Source of the DNA: Stenotrophomonas maltophilia R551-3
GTDB taxonomy: Bacteria > Pseudomonadota > Gammaproteobacteria > Xanthomonadales > Xanthomonadaceae
Direction: 5' to 3'
DNA: 64,000 nucleotides
Assembly: GCF_000020665.1 (NCBI RefSeq)
Contig: NC_011071.1
Coordinates: 2,470,501-2,534,500, forward strand
Below the pieces are notes generated by a model. The model was not told where the DNA came from, made no database searches, and was given only the letters and a program-made list of their open reading frames with translations. Shown here one piece after another: positions 15,705 through 23,921 of this stretch. A program made the translations under genes and the position numbers. Position 1 is the first letter of the stretch. Every line of letters begins with the position of its first letter.

Positions 15705-17138
15705 TCAGTCGTCGCCCGTGACGCGCAGGATCTCTTCCAGCGTGGTCACCCCGCTGTCGACCCAACGCTGGCCGTCCTGGCGCAAGGTCCGCATGCCGGC
15801 ACGCCGCGCCGCCTCGCGCAGCGCAGGTTCACCCTGCCCTTCATGGATCAGCGCACGCACGCGATCGTCCACCACGAACAGCTCGTGGATGCCGGTACGC
15901 CCCCGGTAGCCGCTGTTGGCGCAGGCCGCGCAGCCAACCGCACGCCACACGGTGTGGCCTTCGCCATCCACCTCGGCACGCCGGCACTGCGTGCACAGGC
16001 GCCGCACCAGCCGCTGCGCCAGCACGCCGCGCAACGAGGACGCCAGCAGAAAAGGCTCCACGCCCATGTCGGCCAGGCGGGTCACCGCCGAGATCGCATC
16101 ATTGGTGTGCAGCGAGGCCAGCACGCCATGGCCGGTCAGCGACGACTGGACCGCGATCTGCGCGGTCTCCAAGTCGCGGATCTCTCCGATCATGATGGTG
16201 TCCGGGTCCTGGCGCAGGATCGCACGCAACGCGGTACCGAAACTCATGCCAATGCGCGCGTTGACCTGAATCTGGCCGATACCAGCGAAGTCATACTCCA
16301 CCGGGTCCTCCACGGTGAGGATGTTGCTGGTGCTGCTGTCGAGCTGGCCCAGCGCCGCATATAACGAGGTGGTCTTGCCGCTGCCGGTCGGGCCGGTGAC
16401 CAGCACGATGCCGTGCGGCTGCCGGATCAGGCCGGTGAACGTGGCCAGGGTGTCATCGGCCATGCCCAGGCGCTGCAGCTGCAGACGGCCGGCATCCTTT
16501 TCCAGCAGGCGCAGCACAGCACGCTCGCCATGCCCGGTCGGCACCGTGGAGACACGGATGTCCAGCGGACGCCCACCCACGCGGATCGCGATGCGCCCGT
16601 CCTGCGGCAGCCGCTTCTCGGCAATGTCCAGGTGGGCCATGATCTTGATGCGCGACACCAGCGCCGCGTGCAGTGCGCGCCGCGGCTGCACCATGTCGCG
16701 CAGGGTGCCGTCCACCCGGTAGCGCACCACCGAGTGGGTCTCGAATGGTTCGATGTGCAGGTCGCTGGCGCCATCGCGTGCGGCCTGTGCCAGCAGCGCG
16801 TTGATCATGCGGATCACCGGCGCATCGTCCTGCGCGTCCAGCAGATCGGTGACTTCCGGCATGTCCTGCATCAGCCGGTCCAGATCGACTTCGCTTTCAG
16901 CGGCGCCGACCACGGCAGCGGCATCGCCGCCGTCACGGTACTGCTCACCCAGCCGCTGCTGCCAGGCCGCTGCATCCAGCGCCTGGAACGGCAGCGGGCC
17001 ATGCCGGCGGCGCAGTTCGGCCACGGCCCACGCCGCAGTTTCGGCGGTGCCCAGCAACACGGCCTCGCCGCCCGCCTCGGACAGCATCACGCCATGGCTG
17101 CGCACCCAGGCGTACGGCAGCGGCGCGGCGGCGCTCAC
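15705..17138 (-). CDS. gspE: Type II secretion ATPase GspE
   Basis: A 477-aa cytoplasmic secretion ATPase. It carries the Walker A motif GPTGSGKTTSLYAAL (about residue 245), the Asp-box/Walker B region DPDTIMIGEIRD, a His box (TGHGVLASLHTND) and a C-terminal zinc-binding tetracysteine motif, CTQC followed later by CAAC. It powers pseudopilus growth. The start overlaps the gspD stop (ATGA), indicating translational coupling. HxcR is the positional counterpart. Confidence 0.96.
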   Translation of the reverse strand: MSAAAPLPYAWVRSHGVMLSEAGGEAVLLGTAETAAWAVAELRRRHGPLPFQALDAAAWQQRLGEQYRDGGDAAAVVGAAESEVDLDRLMQDMPEVTDLLDAQDDAPVIRMINALLAQAARDGASDLHIEPFETHSVVRYRVDGTLRDMVQPRRALHAALVSRIKIMAHLDIAEKRLPQDGRIAIRVGGRPLDIRVSTVPTGHGERAVLRLLEKDAGRLQLQRLGMADDTLATFTGLIRQPHGIVLVTGPTGSGKTTSLYAALGQLDSSTSNILTVEDPVEYDFAGIGQIQVNARIGMSFGTALRAILRQDPDTIMIGEIRDLETAQIAVQSSLTGHGVLASLHTNDAISAVTRLADMGVEPFLLASSLRGVLAQRLVRRLCTQCRRAEVDGEGHTVWRAVGCAACANSGYRGRTGIHELFVVDDRVRALIHEGQGEPALREAARRAGMRTLRQDGQRWVDSGVTTLEEILRVTGDD

Positions 17139-19516
17139 GGCCCGATCACCAGTTCCGGCGTGTAGCCGAGTCCGCGCAGCTGCTGCAGTGCCGGGTCCAG
17201 CGTCGCCGGATCGCGTGGCAATCGCACGCGCAGGCGTTGCCCGCTCTCGCCGGGCGTCGCTTCGGCATACGCCTGCAGGCCCAGTGCCCGCACCTGCGCC
17301 ACGCCTTGGCTGGCACTCGCGGGGTCCAACCCATGCGCGAACTGCACCAGCTGGGCATCGCCCTCACCGGCCGGATACAACGCCGCCAGGCTGGTGTTCT
17401 GCAGCGGCTGGCCCTGTCCATCGCGCGCATTGCCCTGGCCGAGCACAGACAAGTCCTGCGGTGGCAGCTGCGGCGCCGACAAGGCGGGCAGTGCCCAGCT
17501 CTGTACCGGCTGCGTGCCGGCCTGTGCATTGCGCATGTAGTCGTAGCGGTCGCGGGTCAAGCGCTGCCCGGCGGCAGGGTCACGCACCACGTGCGGGCGC
17601 AGGAACACCATCAGGTTGGTCTTGGCGCGCTTGCGCGTGTCGCTGCGGAACAAGGCGCCCAGCACCGGGATCTTTCCCAGCCCCGGCACCGCATCACGGC
17701 CATGGCTGACGCTGTCTTCCAGCAGGCCACCCAGCACCATGATCTGGCCGTCGTCCAGCAGCACGCTGGTATCCAGGGCGCGCTTGTTGGTGATGATGCC
17801 GACCGTGCTGTTCGCGCTCTGCGCGTCGATGCTGCTGACTTCCTGGTAGATGTCCAGCTTCACCGTGCCACCCTCGGAGATCTGCGGGCGCACCCGCAGC
17901 TTCAGGCCCACGTCTTCGCGCACGATGGTCTGGAACGGGTTGTTGCTGCCGCCACCACCGTCGGTCACGTAGCGACCGCTGACAAACGGTACGGTCTGGC
18001 CGACCATGATGCTGGCCGCTTCGTTGTCCAGCGTCATCAGGTTCGGCGTGGACAGGATGTTGGCACCGCCCTTGCTCTGCAGCGCGTTGGCCAGCGCCTT
18101 CATGTTGAGGATCTGACCGACGCCGGGCAGGTTGATGGTGCCGTCGATGACGCCGATCTTCAGACCGTCCTTGGGCAGCACGTCCAGCGTGGTGCGCGCG
18201 GCGGTGTTCAGGCCGCTGCCGCCGTTGGTACCACCGAAATGGGTGCCGCCGAAGGTGCGGCCATTGCCCAGCATCCACTGCACGCCCAGTTCGGCCGCGT
18301 CGGTCTGGTTGACTTCCACGATCAGGCTTTCCACCAGTACCTGTGCACGGCGCTGGTCGAGCTGATCGATCACCCGCCGCAGGTTGCGGTACACCGGCTC
18401 AGGCGCCGAGATCAGCAGCGTGTTGGTCGCCACGTCGGCCTGCACCGAGATGCCGTTCTGGCTGAAACCGGTGCTGCCGGCATCAATCGGATCACGGCGA
18501 TTCGGGTCCAGCCGCTGCGACTCCAGCGCATTGCCACCGGTCTTGGCCTGCTGTGGCTGCGACGGTTGCGCGGGTGTGGAACGGTTTGCATCGCCGGGCA
18601 GTGGCGTGATGCCTTCGTTGCTGCCCATTGCCGGTGCATCGCTCTGCCCGGCCACCACGCCGCGCAGCACACCGGCCAGCTGGTTGGCCTGGGCATTGCG
18701 CAGGTAGACCACATGCAGATTGCCGGACTCGTCCTGCGCCTTGTCCAGCTTCTCCACCAGCTGCCGCGCCAGGCGGGTACGGCCGGGGCTGCTGGAGCGC
18801 AGAAGCACGCTATTGCTGCGCGGGTCGGCCATCACCACCACCTTCTGGTTGGGTTCGGCACCCTGCGCATCCAGCAGCGGCGCGACCATCGCCGCCACGT
18901 CGACGGCGATACCCTGCTGCAGCTTGACCACGTCGGTGTCCATGCCCGCCGGAGTGTCCACGCTGGCAATCACCCGCGCGATGCGTTCCAGGTTGTCGGC
19001 GTAGTCGGTGATCACCAGGGTGTTGTTGCCCGGGTTGGCAGTGATCGGATTGTCCGGGCTGATCATCGGCCGCAGCACCGCTACCAGCGCGGCGGCATTC
19101 TCGTAGCGCAGCGCGAAGGTGCGCGTGGCCACCTCGCCGCCGGCCCCGCCGGCGCCCACACGCCCACCAAGCAGCTTGGCGTCGGCCTGCGGCACCACCC
19201 GGCTGACACCGCCGTTCTCGACCACGGCAAAGCCACGCATGCGCAGTGCGCCAAGCAGCAACTGGTAAGCCTGGGTACGGCTGACCGGGCCATCAGAGAC
19301 CACGGTCATCTTGCCGGTCACCCGCGGGTCGACCAGAAACTGGCGACCGGTGAAGCGCGCCGCCATGCGCAGTACACCGCCGATATCGGTCTCCACCAGG
19401 TTCAACTGCACCGGCTCATCGCGGGCGTCCTGCGCCAGCACCGGTGCCGGAACGTGGGCCATGCCCACCACCAGGGCCAGCGCGGTGCTGCAGGCAAGGC
19501 TGCGCATCACCCTCAT
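17135..19516 (-). CDS. gspD: Type II secretion outer-membrane secretin GspD
   Basis: A 793-aa secretin. ATG 19516 overlaps the gspM stop (ATGA) and begins a signal peptide ending near VLAQDA; an ATG at 19507 is also possible. The order is an N0 domain (VQLNLVETDIGGVLRMAARF), N1-N3 repeats with the NTLVITDYADNLERI and NSVLLRSSSPGR motifs, a Gln/Pro-rich linker, and a secretin domain with NLMTLDNEAASIMVGQTVPF and the terminal MVFLRPHVV motif. A C-terminal extension of about 130 residues follows the secretin domain. It has no lipobox, unlike HxcQ, which I recall as a lipoprotein that self-targets, so a pilotin may be required. Confidence 0.95.
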   Translation of the reverse strand: MRVMRSLACSTALALVVGMAHVPAPVLAQDARDEPVQLNLVETDIGGVLRMAARFTGRQFLVDPRVTGKMTVVSDGPVSRTQAYQLLLGALRMRGFAVVENGGVSRVVPQADAKLLGGRVGAGGAGGEVATRTFALRYENAAALVAVLRPMISPDNPITANPGNNTLVITDYADNLERIARVIASVDTPAGMDTDVVKLQQGIAVDVAAMVAPLLDAQGAEPNQKVVVMADPRSNSVLLRSSSPGRTRLARQLVEKLDKAQDESGNLHVVYLRNAQANQLAGVLRGVVAGQSDAPAMGSNEGITPLPGDANRSTPAQPSQPQQAKTGGNALESQRLDPNRRDPIDAGSTGFSQNGISVQADVATNTLLISAPEPVYRNLRRVIDQLDQRRAQVLVESLIVEVNQTDAAELGVQWMLGNGRTFGGTHFGGTNGGSGLNTAARTTLDVLPKDGLKIGVIDGTINLPGVGQILNMKALANALQSKGGANILSTPNLMTLDNEAASIMVGQTVPFVSGRYVTDGGGGSNNPFQTIVREDVGLKLRVRPQISEGGTVKLDIYQEVSSIDAQSANSTVGIITNKRALDTSVLLDDGQIMVLGGLLEDSVSHGRDAVPGLGKIPVLGALFRSDTRKRAKTNLMVFLRPHVVRDPAAGQRLTRDRYDYMRNAQAGTQPVQSWALPALSAPQLPPQDLSVLGQGNARDGQGQPLQNTSLAALYPAGEGDAQLVQFAHGLDPASASQGVAQVRALGLQAYAEATPGESGQRLRVRLPRDPATLDPALQQLRGLGYTPELVIGP

Positions 19517-20040
19517 GGACGGCCACCCACGGTGGGTGCCATCACGATGTTTCCGGAAATCCGTGCCACCGGCATGTTCGCGTCCCCTGTGCGTGTCAAT
19601 TGCAGCTGCTGCAGTTCGATGGCCGGATCGGCCAGCACGGGCAGCAGCCAGTTCCACAGCGCGTCAGCGGGCACCGCCTGCACCTGCAGGTGCCAGCGCC
19701 CGTCGCGTGCGTCGATATGCAGTCCGTCGGCAAGGCCGGCGGTCTTGATCTGTCCGCGCAGCCCAGCCAGCGTCGGCTGATGCCCCTGCGCCAGTTGCTG
19801 GCGTTCGCGGGCGTGCAGCAGCGGCGCCAATACGCGCGCCTGCGCCTGCAGCCGTGGCAGTTCGGCCTGCCAATGCGTGCGCAGCTTCAGCAGTGGCTCC
19901 AGCCACAACATCCACAGACCCGCCGCCAGCAGCGCCACCACCATCACCCACAGCATCAGCCGGTCGCGCGGCGGCAGGCGCTGCCAGCGCAGCTGCAGGC
20001 CTGCCAGACCTTCGCCCAGGCGCAGCGTCCTGGCAGTCAC
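19513..20040 (-). CDS. gspM: Type II secretion protein GspM
   Basis: A 175-aa bitopic membrane protein. GTG 20040 is preferred because it overlaps the gspL stop (GTGA). A cytoplasmic stub (RWQRLPPRDRLMLWV) is followed by one transmembrane segment (about residues 28-46), a predicted coiled coil and a small ferredoxin-like periplasmic domain. LPPRDR before the membrane segment and the coil after it fit the T2SSM family. It partners GspL in the inner-membrane platform. Identification rests on order and topology as much as on sequence. Confidence 0.85.
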   Translation of the reverse strand: MTARTLRLGEGLAGLQLRWQRLPPRDRLMLWVMVVALLAAGLWMLWLEPLLKLRTHWQAELPRLQAQARVLAPLLHARERQQLAQGHQPTLAGLRGQIKTAGLADGLHIDARDGRWHLQVQAVPADALWNWLLPVLADPAIELQQLQLTRTGDANMPVARISGNIVMAPTVGGRP

Positions 20041-21200
20041 TGCCCGCCCCCGCTCACGCGCAGGCGGCCGCCCGCGTCCCGCACCAGTTGCAGACCCTGC
20101 GCCTGTACGGCCTGCTGCCATTGCTCCAGCCGTTGTGCGTCATCGGCCAATATCCGTGCGTTGTCATCCAGCTCCAGTTCCAGCTGGCCCGGCGTGTAAT
20201 GCAGACCACGCACCTGACCACCCAGCTCCGGCACTGCCTGCAGTGTGGTGGCAACCTGCCGCTGCACCGGTGGCAACGGCGGCGCCGGCAACGGCACCGC
20301 CAGCGCGCGCCGCGCCTGCAGTACCGGGTCCACCACATCGGTGATCTCCGGGAAGCGCGCACTGAACTGCCGCGCCATGTCCTGCTGCAGCGCCTCGCCC
20401 TCGCTGCGCCAGCGCGAGACCTGCAGCTGCAGGCCCAGCGCCGCCAGCACCAGCGCCGCCACTGCCAGGCCGACTGCCAACCGCGGTGCCTGCCTGCTGC
20501 GGCCCGGCAGTGGCAACGACCACGCTGGCAGGGGGCCGCACGCCTGTAGTTCATGCGCGACCACGGTTGCCGGCAGACTCTCCGGCCACACCGACGGCAC
20601 GCTGTCGATCCATTGCACGGCCTGCACCCCGGATTGCTGCAGGCGCGCCGCGAGCGACTGCAGCACCGCCCCCACGTCGCGCCCACCGCACCACTGCACA
20701 ACGCCACGATCGCGCCCGCAGCGCACCAGCAGATGCTCACCGTCAGCCTGCAGCGTTGCCTGGCCGTTCTGCCACGGCAGCAGCAGCGGCGTCGGATACA
20801 GCGCCTGAAGCTGCAGTGCGCACGAGGCCAGCAGCTGCTGCGCCTGCATGATCGCCTGCTGCCCGAGCCAGGCCACCGGCACGCTGCCATCGGCCGCCTG
20901 GGTACCATGCGCCAGCGCGACCTCCTGCAGGTCATCCAGCAGCATCGCCTCCACTTCACCCTGCAACGCGGCCTGCAGCCTGCGGCCCGACAGCGGCGGC
21001 AGCTGCAGCTCCAGCAGGATCAGATCCTGCGGATCGAGGCAGGCCAGCACCCCTGCCTGCGGATGACGCTGACCCAGCACGGCCAATGCGTCGCGGCCCT
21101 TGGCCAGCACCCCACCCTTGTGCAACTGCGCCCACTCAACCGCACTGTCGGCACACAGGCGTTCCAGCGCCGGCAGGCGCACCCTCAGCTGCACGCTCAT
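20037..21200 (-). CDS. gspL: Type II secretion protein GspL
   Basis: A 387-aa protein starting at ATG 21200, which overlaps the gspK stop (ATGA). The N-terminal part is an actin-like cytoplasmic domain that docks GspE. A transmembrane segment (VGLAVAALVLAALGLQL, near residue 230) and a periplasmic ferredoxin-like domain follow. The sequence is Gln-, Leu- and Arg-rich, as common for GspL in high-GC genomes. It lies between gspK and gspM in the standard order. Confidence 0.87.
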   Translation of the reverse strand: MSVQLRVRLPALERLCADSAVEWAQLHKGGVLAKGRDALAVLGQRHPQAGVLACLDPQDLILLELQLPPLSGRRLQAALQGEVEAMLLDDLQEVALAHGTQAADGSVPVAWLGQQAIMQAQQLLASCALQLQALYPTPLLLPWQNGQATLQADGEHLLVRCGRDRGVVQWCGGRDVGAVLQSLAARLQQSGVQAVQWIDSVPSVWPESLPATVVAHELQACGPLPAWSLPLPGRSRQAPRLAVGLAVAALVLAALGLQLQVSRWRSEGEALQQDMARQFSARFPEITDVVDPVLQARRALAVPLPAPPLPPVQRQVATTLQAVPELGGQVRGLHYTPGQLELELDDNARILADDAQRLEQWQQAVQAQGLQLVRDAGGRLRVSGGGQ

Positions 21201-22102
21201 GCACCGATCCTCGTCCACACACGCTGCACGCGCACACTGTCGTCGCGGTACTCGCGCCAGATCAGCGCGCGGAAGTCGACCACACTGCCATCGGCCTGCA
21301 CCTGGCCGACGGCGAGGAACCACTCGCTATGGATGCCAAGCGGTACCACCGCCATCTGCGCGTTGCTCAGTTGAAGCCGATTGGCGATGTCGCCGCGGTT
21401 GAGCAGCCAATGGCCACCATCGCGCTCACCGAGCAGCGCCTGCAGGCGCCCGGGTTCGACACTGGGTACGACCGCCTGCAGGACGCTGAGATCGCTGGTG
21501 TTGGCGTTGACCAGGGTCTGCGCAGGCAGCACCACGGTGCGCCGTGCCAACGCCTGCACGGCCATTGGATCGGAACCCGCGAAGGCCTGCTCGATCAGTG
21601 ATTCACGCGGCAACGGAGCCTGCGCCTGGACATCGCCATCGCGCAGGCGCGCCTGGATGTGATCCGCCGCAGACGCACAGGCACCCTGCCCCAGGCCCTG
21701 CCCGGAGCACAACGCGATGAACGCGCGCCGCGCTTCCGGGTCCGGCTTGCCGTAGGCCAGCAGGTTGCGCAGGTTGAACATGGACTGCGCATCGACCAGC
21801 TGCAGCTGCACTGGCAACGGCGCCTGCAGCTGCAATGGCCGCGCCCAGCGCCCGTTGCGGACCGTGGTCAACTGTTCGCGCACATCCTCACGCAGCTGCT
21901 GCGCGGCACGCTCCAGCGTCGCATCCACGGCCATGCGCACCTGCGCACGCAGCTGGTCGCCACGCAGCGCGCGCAGCTGCGCCGACTGCCGGGTCAGCAG
22001 CGCGGTGGCGATCACGGCCACCAACGCCACCACCAGCATCGCCACGATCACCGCCATGCCGCGCTGGCGGGCGCACGAAACCGAACACTTCCTGGCTGCC
22101 AT
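21197..22102 (-). CDS. gspK: Type II secretion minor pseudopilin GspK
   Basis: A 301-aa minor pseudopilin. The prepilin signature RQRG followed by MAVIVAMLVVALVAVIATALL lies at about residues 13-37, with the cleavage site after Gly. GspK lacks the Glu at position 5 found in other pseudopilins, as here. The large alpha-helical domain inserted in GspK is consistent with its length. GspK normally tops a tip complex with GspI and GspJ; neither gene is present nearby. It starts 9 bases after gspG. Confidence 0.92.
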   Translation of the reverse strand: MAARKCSVSCARQRGMAVIVAMLVVALVAVIATALLTRQSAQLRALRGDQLRAQVRMAVDATLERAAQQLREDVREQLTTVRNGRWARPLQLQAPLPVQLQLVDAQSMFNLRNLLAYGKPDPEARRAFIALCSGQGLGQGACASAADHIQARLRDGDVQAQAPLPRESLIEQAFAGSDPMAVQALARRTVVLPAQTLVNANTSDLSVLQAVVPSVEPGRLQALLGERDGGHWLLNRGDIANRLQLSNAQMAVVPLGIHSEWFLAVGQVQADGSVVDFRALIWREYRDDSVRVQRVWTRIGA

Positions 22103-22111
22103 CGGCGCGCC

Positions 22112-22549
22112 TCAGAGCTGCCAGGAACCGACGTCCGCGTTCCCGGCGTCACCGCCGGGCTTGCTGTCCGCGCCCAGCGAGAACACATCGATATCGCCAT
22201 GGGTGCCGGGAATCTGGTACTGGTACGGGTGACCCCACGGATCATTCGGCAGCCGGTCCAGGTACGGCGTGACCGGCATCGTGCCGCTGCCCTGTGGCGG
22301 CTTCACCAGCGCCTGCAGGCCCTGCTCGGCACTGGGGTAGCGGCCATTGTCCAGCTTGAACAGCTTCAAGGCCTGCATCAGCGCGGCGATATCCTGGCGC
22401 GCCGCAACCACCCGCGCCTGGTCCGGGCGATCCATCAAACGCGGCACGATCAATGCGGCAAGGATGCCGATGATCACTACCACCACCATGATCTCGATCA
22501 GGCTGAAACCCTGCTGCCGAGCCCTGCGACCACCCACCTGCCTTGCCAT
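22112..22549 (-). CDS. gspG: Type II secretion major pseudopilin GspG
   Basis: A 145-aa major pseudopilin with the prepilin peptidase site QQG / FSLIEIMVVVVIIGILAALIVP (Glu at mature position 5) and the GspG-specific tail motifs LDNGRYPSAEQGLQALV, DPWGHPYQY and DVFSLGADSKPGGD. The last of these is the calcium-binding loop of the family. It forms the pseudopilus shaft. A prepilin peptidase (GspO/PilD) must be supplied from elsewhere. The upstream gap of 57 bases separates it from the unknown paralogue pair. Confidence 0.96.
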   Translation of the reverse strand: MARQVGGRRARQQGFSLIEIMVVVVIIGILAALIVPRLMDRPDQARVVAARQDIAALMQALKLFKLDNGRYPSAEQGLQALVKPPQGSGTMPVTPYLDRLPNDPWGHPYQYQIPGTHGDIDVFSLGADSKPGGDAGNADVGSWQL

Positions 22550-22606
22550 TGTTCCGCCCTCATCATCCTGGAAGAGACCGCTGCGCCATGGTCAGCGGTG
22601 CATGTG

Positions 22607-23191
22607 TCAGTACGATAAACATCCGCCTGCTATTCGCTGCGGCTGTGCCTGCAGCGGTGCAGCACGTACCGCTGGCGCACACGCCGCTTCAAGCAACGGA
22701 GATGGAAGGCTGCCCAGCGTGTCGTCGATACAGGCCCGCAGCAGTGGATGTGCGCAGGCCTGCAACAGACGTACGCACTGCATCGGCGACCAGGCCGTGC
22801 CGTGGTCGAGGCCGATGAACTGCCGGTAGGCCTGGTGGTAGCGCAGATCGTCGTACACGCGCTGCGCGCTGTTCAGGCCGCGCATCACCACCAGCAATGC
22901 CGCGCGTTGCAGCACGCGCACATCACCGGCCTCAAGCGGCAGCAGCGCCGCCGCACATTCGGGCCAGGGCCGCAGTTGCGGGTCGAGCGCCCTGCGCAAT
23001 GCCAGCAGCGGATGCGACGAACTGTCCAGTGCAGCCCAGCGCGCGGCGTCGGCCCAGGCGTCGCTGGACAGCACCCAGACCCATGAATGCCCGTAGCGCT
23101 GCACGTTCAATGGTGCATGCCGCGCCTGTTCCAGCGACTGGCTCAGGTGGCGATCCAGTTCCAGCATATTGATCCTGCGACTGTCTGCCAT
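22607..23191 (-). CDS. Unknown protein, paralogue B: Phd/YefM-like N-terminus, DUF772-like C-terminus
   Basis: A 194-aa protein, start at ATG 23191 chosen because it aligns with the start of its paralogue at 23312-23863; upstream GGAG is distant, so the start is uncertain. Residues 8-48 (LELDRHLSQSLEQ, PLNVQRYGHSWVWVLSSDAW) follow the pattern of Phd/YefM antitoxin N-domains: short helix, then a strand pair around RYG. Residues about 105-165 (RVYDDLRYHQAYRQFIGLDHG) recall the DUF772 N-terminal segment of IS5/IS1182-type transposases. There is no membrane segment or prepilin signal, so it is not a hidden pseudopilin. There is no toxin gene beside it. Function unknown; DNA binding or secretion-operon regulation is inference. 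Confidence 0.75.
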   Translation of the reverse strand: MADSRRINMLELDRHLSQSLEQARHAPLNVQRYGHSWVWVLSSDAWADAARWAALDSSSHPLLALRRALDPQLRPWPECAAALLPLEAGDVRVLQRAALLVVMRGLNSAQRVYDDLRYHQAYRQFIGLDHGTAWSPMQCVRLLQACAHPLLRACIDDTLGSLPSPLLEAACAPAVRAAPLQAQPQRIAGGCLSY

Positions 23192-23311
23192 CAGCGCCGC
23201 CTGTGCTCCGCGACGCGTGGTGCGTCGTACTCTGGAGAAGACGTCGACAAGGCAGGTGAAGCGACAACGCGAATGCATCTCTGTGCACTGGGTGGCGCTT
23301 CATCCGCAGCG

Positions 23312-23863
23312 TCACAGCAACGTCATCCGCCTGCAGGTTTCGCGATCCAGCCGTGGTGCGTCGCCACCGCATCGCCGCGCCAGCACCGCCACGTCGCTGC
23401 GCTGCGCGAACGCCGCCAGCACATCGGTCATGCCTGCGTCATCCAGCCATGACGCCATCGCGACACGCAGCGCTGGCAGCTGCCAGCCGTCCATCACGCC
23501 ATGGCCGCCGGCCACAAACCAGTGCCACAGGCGCTGCTGCTGGACCTGCTCGTGCAGCTGCGGAAGATCATCGATGCCGTGCATGTCCGCCAGCAGCAGC
23601 GCACGGGCGATCGCCGCCGGCGGCAACACGCCACTTTCGGGCAACGGCACAGCCTGCTGCTGCAGGCGCAGCAGCATCGCCAACGGGTGTGACTGCGGAT
23701 CGAACTCAAGCAGCACTGCTTGTTGTTGCCAGTGCGCATCGGACACCACGCACACCCAGGGCGATCCATAGCGATGCACCATCAACGGCCGCCGCTGCGT
23801 GGTTTCCAGCAACGCCGACAGGTTGCGACGCAGATCCAGCACACCGATGGTCTCGTTGCGCAT
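23312..23863 (-). CDS. Unknown protein, paralogue A: Phd/YefM-like N-terminus, DUF772-like C-terminus
   Basis: A 183-aa protein starting at ATG 23863 with AAGGAG nine bases upstream. The N-terminal 50 residues (IGVLDLRRNLSALLE, RPLMVHRYGSPWVCVVSD) look like a prevent-host-death antitoxin domain. The C-terminal half (LHEQVQQQRLWHWFVAGGHG, LRVAMASWLDD) is shared in pattern with the paralogue at 22607-23191. Shared positions include LxxxLSxxLE, PLxVxRYGxxWVxV, HPLxxL and a late (F/I)xxG. It follows the anti-sigma gene by 58 bases on the same strand, so the pair is probably cotranscribed with the regulatory genes and gsp. It is soluble by appearance, and the role is unknown. Confidence 0.78.
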   Translation of the reverse strand: MRNETIGVLDLRRNLSALLETTQRRPLMVHRYGSPWVCVVSDAHWQQQAVLLEFDPQSHPLAMLLRLQQQAVPLPESGVLPPAAIARALLLADMHGIDDLPQLHEQVQQQRLWHWFVAGGHGVMDGWQLPALRVAMASWLDDAGMTDVLAAFAQRSDVAVLARRCGGDAPRLDRETCRRMTLL

Positions 23864-23921
23864 CCTTGGCTTCTCCTTGCTTGCAACAGCCCCGCGCGAC
23901 GCGCACGGGCAGCGTCTTCAT

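Noticed and set aside
17237..19780. An 847-codon plus-strand open frame opposite gspD
   Set aside because: It mirrors the GspD reading frame and shows no family motif or plausible start site.
22607..23863. A toxin-antitoxin operon
   Set aside because: The N-termini resemble Phd/YefM antitoxins, but the proteins are twice the usual length and no Doc, RelE, YoeB or PIN toxin gene adjoins them.
22607..23863. Divergent minor pseudopilins GspH/GspI/GspJ
   Set aside because: Neither protein has a prepilin peptidase motif or an N-terminal hydrophobic helix.
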